Assembly (NCBI GenBank): GCA_030539985.1
Contig: JAUNXD010000073.1
Coordinates: 1 to 7,820 of the forward strand
Origin: Methanobrevibacter sp.
GTDB taxonomy: Archaea; Methanobacteriota; Methanobacteria; Methanobacteriales; Methanobacteriaceae
Length of the DNA: 7,820 nt
Direction of reading: 5' to 3'
Positions 5,106 through 7,820 of the stretch are shown here, piece by piece. Below the pieces are notes generated by a model. The model worked only from the letters and a program-made list of their open reading frames with translations. It did not search any database and was not told the origin of the DNA. Both the position numbers and the translations under genes were made by a program. Numbering within the stretch: the first letter of the stretch is position 1; the number at the start of each line of letters is the position of its first letter.

Positions 5106-7745
5106 ATGACTGCATTTGACAGAATTAAATCCGGAATTCCGGGGCTTGATAAAGCATTGGACAATATTCGTTTAGGGGATAATGTAGTATGGAATGTTAC
5201 AAATTTAAATGAATTTTCCTACTTTGTCAATCCTTATGTAAAGCAGGCTAAAGAGGATAATAGGAACTTGATATACATTAGGTTTGCCAATCATCCTCCC
5301 TTAATAGAGATGACTGATGAAGATTTCAGATTGATTGAGATAGAACAGAACAATCCTGATACGGAATTTTCCATGATAGAACGTGATGGGATTAAAATAT
5401 ATAAAGTGGATCCATATAAACAATTTGAGACATTCACATTGGAGGTTCACAGAATTATAGAAAAAGAGGGTTTCGATGCATTCTACGTTTTTGATTGTTT
5501 GAGCGACCTTCAGGCCGTTTGGTCAACAGATTTGATGATGGGCAATTTCTTTAAGGTTACCTGTCCATTTTTATTCCAATTGGATACTGTAGCATTTTTC
5601 CCAATTCTTCGTGGAAGGCATTCATATGATGCCATTGCTAAAATTCGTGAAACAACACAGTTATTTTTGAATGTATACTCAAATTCTGCAGAGGAAGTTT
5701 ATGTCACTCCGTTAAAAGTATGGAATAGATATTCTCAAACAATGTTTTTAGGACATAAATTCAACCCAACAACAGGTTTTGTTAAAGTTCTGCAGGATGG
5801 TCAGGAAGTCAGCAAATATTACAAGACCATCAATTCGGACAAATATCAAAATGAACAGACTTTGGACAGCTGGGAGAGATATATGCTTCAGGTTAGGCGT
5901 GAGTATGGGGAAGGCAGAAATGTCGATGATGAGTGTGATAAGATTTCTGAGCTGATGATGACGAAAGATGAGAAGATGCTTTCCAAAATCAGACAATACT
6001 TTACATTTGAAGATTATATCACAATCTATGACCGCCGTGTAGGCAGTGGTCTGGTAGGAGGTAAGACCTGTGGAATGCTGCTTGCAAGAAAAATAATTGA
6101 AAAGGACCGTCCGGACATATACAGCAATTTTGAACCTGACGATTCATTTTATATAGGTTCTGATTTGTTTTACACCTACATTGTTTCAAATGACTTATGG
6201 GATATCCGTGTAAATCAAAGAACAGAAGAAGGTTATTATAAATATGGTAAACAGCTGGAGGAAGCTCTTAAAAAAGGTACCTTTTCAGATCAGATTAAAA
6301 AGGAATTCATACGCATTTTGGATTATTTCGGACAAAATCCGATAATTGTCAGGTCCAGTAGTTTTCTTGAAGATGGGTACGGCAATGCATTTGCCGGAAA
6401 ATATGAATCAGTGTTCTGCGTAAACAGGGGAACTCTTGAAGAACGTTTAGCTGCTTTTGAAGAAGCAGTGAAAGTTGTATATTCAAGTACAATGAATGTT
6501 TCCGCTTTGGAATATAGGAAATTAAACGGTTTGGATGATGCTGATGAACAGATGGCTCTTTTAGTTCAAAGGGTTTCAGGTTCATATTATGATGATTATT
6601 TCTTCCCAACCGCTGCAGGCGTAGGATTTTCATACAGCCCATATTCACCGCTTCCAGATATGGACAACAGCAAAGGTATGCTGAGACTTGTAATGGGTCT
6701 TGGAACAAAAGCTGTTGACAGGACAAAAAAGGATTATCCAAGAATTATCAATCTTGATAAGCCTGAGCTGACTATGATGAAGGATATAAAGGAAAAACAC
6801 AGGTATTCTCAACATTATCTTGATGTAATCGATTTGAAAAATATTAGTCTGCATGATATTTCCATTGATGAAGGTTTGGACATTATTCCAAAACATGCAA
6901 AAAAGGTTTTAATAGAACATGACCGTGATGCAGAAAGAATGTTTCGTGAACGTGGCCAGCGTCGTGAGATAGTATTTGTTAACTGTGAAGGAATTGTAAA
7001 AAATCATGAATTCATTGATGAGATGAAAGAAATCCTGAAAACATTGGAAACTGCTTACGACTATCCGGTTGACATTGAATATACTGTTAATTTTGGAGAG
7101 GATAATTCTTTTAATATAAACTTATTGCAGTGCCGTCCTCTTCAGGTTTCAACAAATAATGAGGATATTGAAATGCCGGAAGATAAAAATGTCTTTTTCC
7201 ATATTAAAGAATCCTCTATGGGAATGTCACGAAAGAATAAAATAAACACAATCTGCTATGTTGATCCTCATAAGTATTATGAATATCCATATGCTCAAAA
7301 AAGTTCAATATCCCACATAATCAGTGAGGTAAACGCTTATTGCAGAAATAATGATAAGACTGCCATGCTGATAGTTCCTGGAAGAATCGGTACGTCATCT
7401 CCTGAATTGGGTATTCCTGTGGTGTTTGCAGATATCAGTCATTTCTCTGCAATTCTAGAGGAAGCATACAGTGAAGTCGGTTACATGCCAGAATTATCTT
7501 TTGGAAGCCACATGTTTCAGGATTTAGTAGAAGCAGAAATATATTACGGGGCATTATTTGAAAACGAGAAAAAAATAGAATTCAATCGAGACATGATATT
7601 TGAATATCAGAATATTCTGAAAGACATAAATCCTAATTTAAATGAGGAGATATATTCTATGATTCATGTCATTGATTTTGATGAAAATGAGGTCGAATTT
7701 TATCATGATATGAATAAGGACGAAACAATGTGTATTTTCAAATAA
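5106..7745 (+). CDS. PEP-synthase-like ATP-grasp protein with KaiC-like N-terminus, function unknown
   Basis: The protein is 879 residues from the preferred ATG at 5106 (884 from ATG 5091; numbering below uses the longer form). Residues 8-230 resemble a KaiC/RecA-type domain: it opens RIKSGIPGLDKALDNIRLGD and has a Walker B-like FYVFDCLSDL (131-140). The Walker A loop (GxxxxGKT) is missing, so this domain probably does not hydrolyse ATP. Residues 305-690 match the ATP-grasp domain of PEP synthase and pyruvate phosphate dikinase: GGKTCGM (323-329, Lys325), IIVRSSSFLEDG (418-429, Arg421), FAGKYES, LVQRV (491-495) and LLQCRPLQ (678-685). The C-terminal part (700-884) contains GRIGTSSPELGIPV and SFGSHMFQDLVEAE, a tail I associate from memory with uncharacterised PEP/pyruvate-binding-domain proteins. 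Neither a phosphohistidine domain nor the PEP-binding barrel is recognisable, so ordinary PEP synthesis is unlikely. It lies 21 bases after the glutamate synthase gene and is probably the last gene of the operon. No membrane segments or signal peptide are seen. Confidence 0.85.
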   Translation: MTAFDRIKSGIPGLDKALDNIRLGDNVVWNVTNLNEFSYFVNPYVKQAKEDNRNLIYIRFANHPPLIEMTDEDFRLIEIEQNNPDTEFSMIERDGIKIYKVDPYKQFETFTLEVHRIIEKEGFDAFYVFDCLSDLQAVWSTDLMMGNFFKVTCPFLFQLDTVAFFPILRGRHSYDAIAKIRETTQLFLNVYSNSAEEVYVTPLKVWNRYSQTMFLGHKFNPTTGFVKVLQDGQEVSKYYKTINSDKYQNEQTLDSWERYMLQVRREYGEGRNVDDECDKISELMMTKDEKMLSKIRQYFTFEDYITIYDRRVGSGLVGGKTCGMLLARKIIEKDRPDIYSNFEPDDSFYIGSDLFYTYIVSNDLWDIRVNQRTEEGYYKYGKQLEEALKKGTFSDQIKKEFIRILDYFGQNPIIVRSSSFLEDGYGNAFAGKYESVFCVNRGTLEERLAAFEEAVKVVYSSTMNVSALEYRKLNGLDDADEQMALLVQRVSGSYYDDYFFPTAAGVGFSYSPYSPLPDMDNSKGMLRLVMGLGTKAVDRTKKDYPRIINLDKPELTMMKDIKEKHRYSQHYLDVIDLKNISLHDISIDEGLDIIPKHAKKVLIEHDRDAERMFRERGQRREIVFVNCEGIVKNHEFIDEMKEILKTLETAYDYPVDIEYTVNFGEDNSFNINLLQCRPLQVSTNNEDIEMPEDKNVFFHIKESSMGMSRKNKINTICYVDPHKYYEYPYAQKSSISHIISEVNAYCRNNDKTAMLIVPGRIGTSSPELGIPVVFADISHFSAILEEAYSEVGYMPELSFGSHMFQDLVEAEIYYGALFENEKKIEFNRDMIFEYQNILKDINPNLNEEIYSMIHVIDFDENEVEFYHDMNKDETMCIFK

Positions 7746-7764
7746 TCATAGGTTAAACACGTTT

Positions 7765-7789
7765 TAATGGATTATATTCCATTATTTTT
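7765..7789 (+). terminator. Probable terminator at the end of the operon
   Basis: A perfect 7-bp inverted repeat, TAATGGA (7765-7771) and TCCATTA (7778-7784), has a 6-nt loop and runs straight into TTTTT (7785-7789). It begins 20 bases after the stop of the last gene. Confidence 0.55.
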
Positions 7790-7820
7790 GGGCAGGCGGG
7801 TGGGACATATGCCTTTTTTA

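Noticed and set aside
6349..6741. Minus-strand open frame of 130 codons inside the ATP-grasp gene
   Set aside because: It is antisense to the conserved VRSSS-to-LVQRV part of the PEP-synthase-like domain, and its translation shows no recognisable domain.
5106..7745. True phosphoenolpyruvate synthase (ppsA)
   Set aside because: The ATP-grasp domain matches, but the catalytic phosphohistidine motif and the C-terminal PEP-binding barrel are not recognisable. The SHFSAI near residue 783 only superficially resembles the TSHAAI catalytic motif and comes after, not before, the GIPV segment.
1..7820. CRISPR arrays, insertion sequences, tRNA or rRNA genes
   Set aside because: No regularly spaced repeats, transposase motifs, terminal inverted repeats or RNA gene signatures were seen. 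Nearly all of the window is ordinary coding sequence.

Overview
The window looks like the chromosome of an AT-rich methanogenic archaeon, most likely of the order Methanobacteriales (Methanobrevibacter or Methanosphaera type). The basis is a glutamate synthase split into separate small genes as in archaea, an FrhB-family subunit that implies coenzyme F420, strong Shine-Dalgarno sites in front of tightly packed genes, and terminators that are weak hairpins followed by T-tracts. The genus is inferred from gene content and style, not from a database match.

Layout, all on the + strand. 1-680: the 3' half of glnA (type I-alpha glutamine synthetase). 697-743: hairpin plus T-run, a probable glnA terminator. 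744-932: a leader with no convincing gene, carrying three copies of a GGCATA-TG-TAATT motif. 933-5084: four tightly spaced genes for a glutamate synthase: class II amidotransferase (933-1850), GXGXG beta-helix subunit (1863-2516), FrhB-like flavin/F420 iron-sulfur subunit (2529-3602) and FMN/iron-sulfur synthase subunit (3603-5084). 5106-7745: a large protein joining a KaiC-like domain without a Walker A loop to a PEP-synthase-type ATP-grasp domain, with no phosphohistidine or PEP-binding domain recognisable. 7765-7789: probable terminator. 7790-7820: a G-rich patch and a reversed copy of the leader motif core.

How the genes work together: glutamine synthetase makes glutamine from glutamate and ammonia. 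The amidotransferase releases ammonia from glutamine, and the FMN subunit uses it to reductively aminate 2-oxoglutarate to glutamate. No NAD(P)H-type GltD subunit is present, so the FrhB-like subunit is the likely electron entry point, as in the predicted F420-dependent glutamate synthase (FGltS). The role of the last gene is unknown, but its place in the operon ties it to nitrogen or carbon balance.

The most unusual feature is the FrhB-like subunit. Its domains appear circularly permuted: the FrhB C-terminal domain comes first, then two [4Fe-4S] motifs, and the FrhB N-terminal domain comes last. The protein's two ends would join into a normal FrhB sequence.
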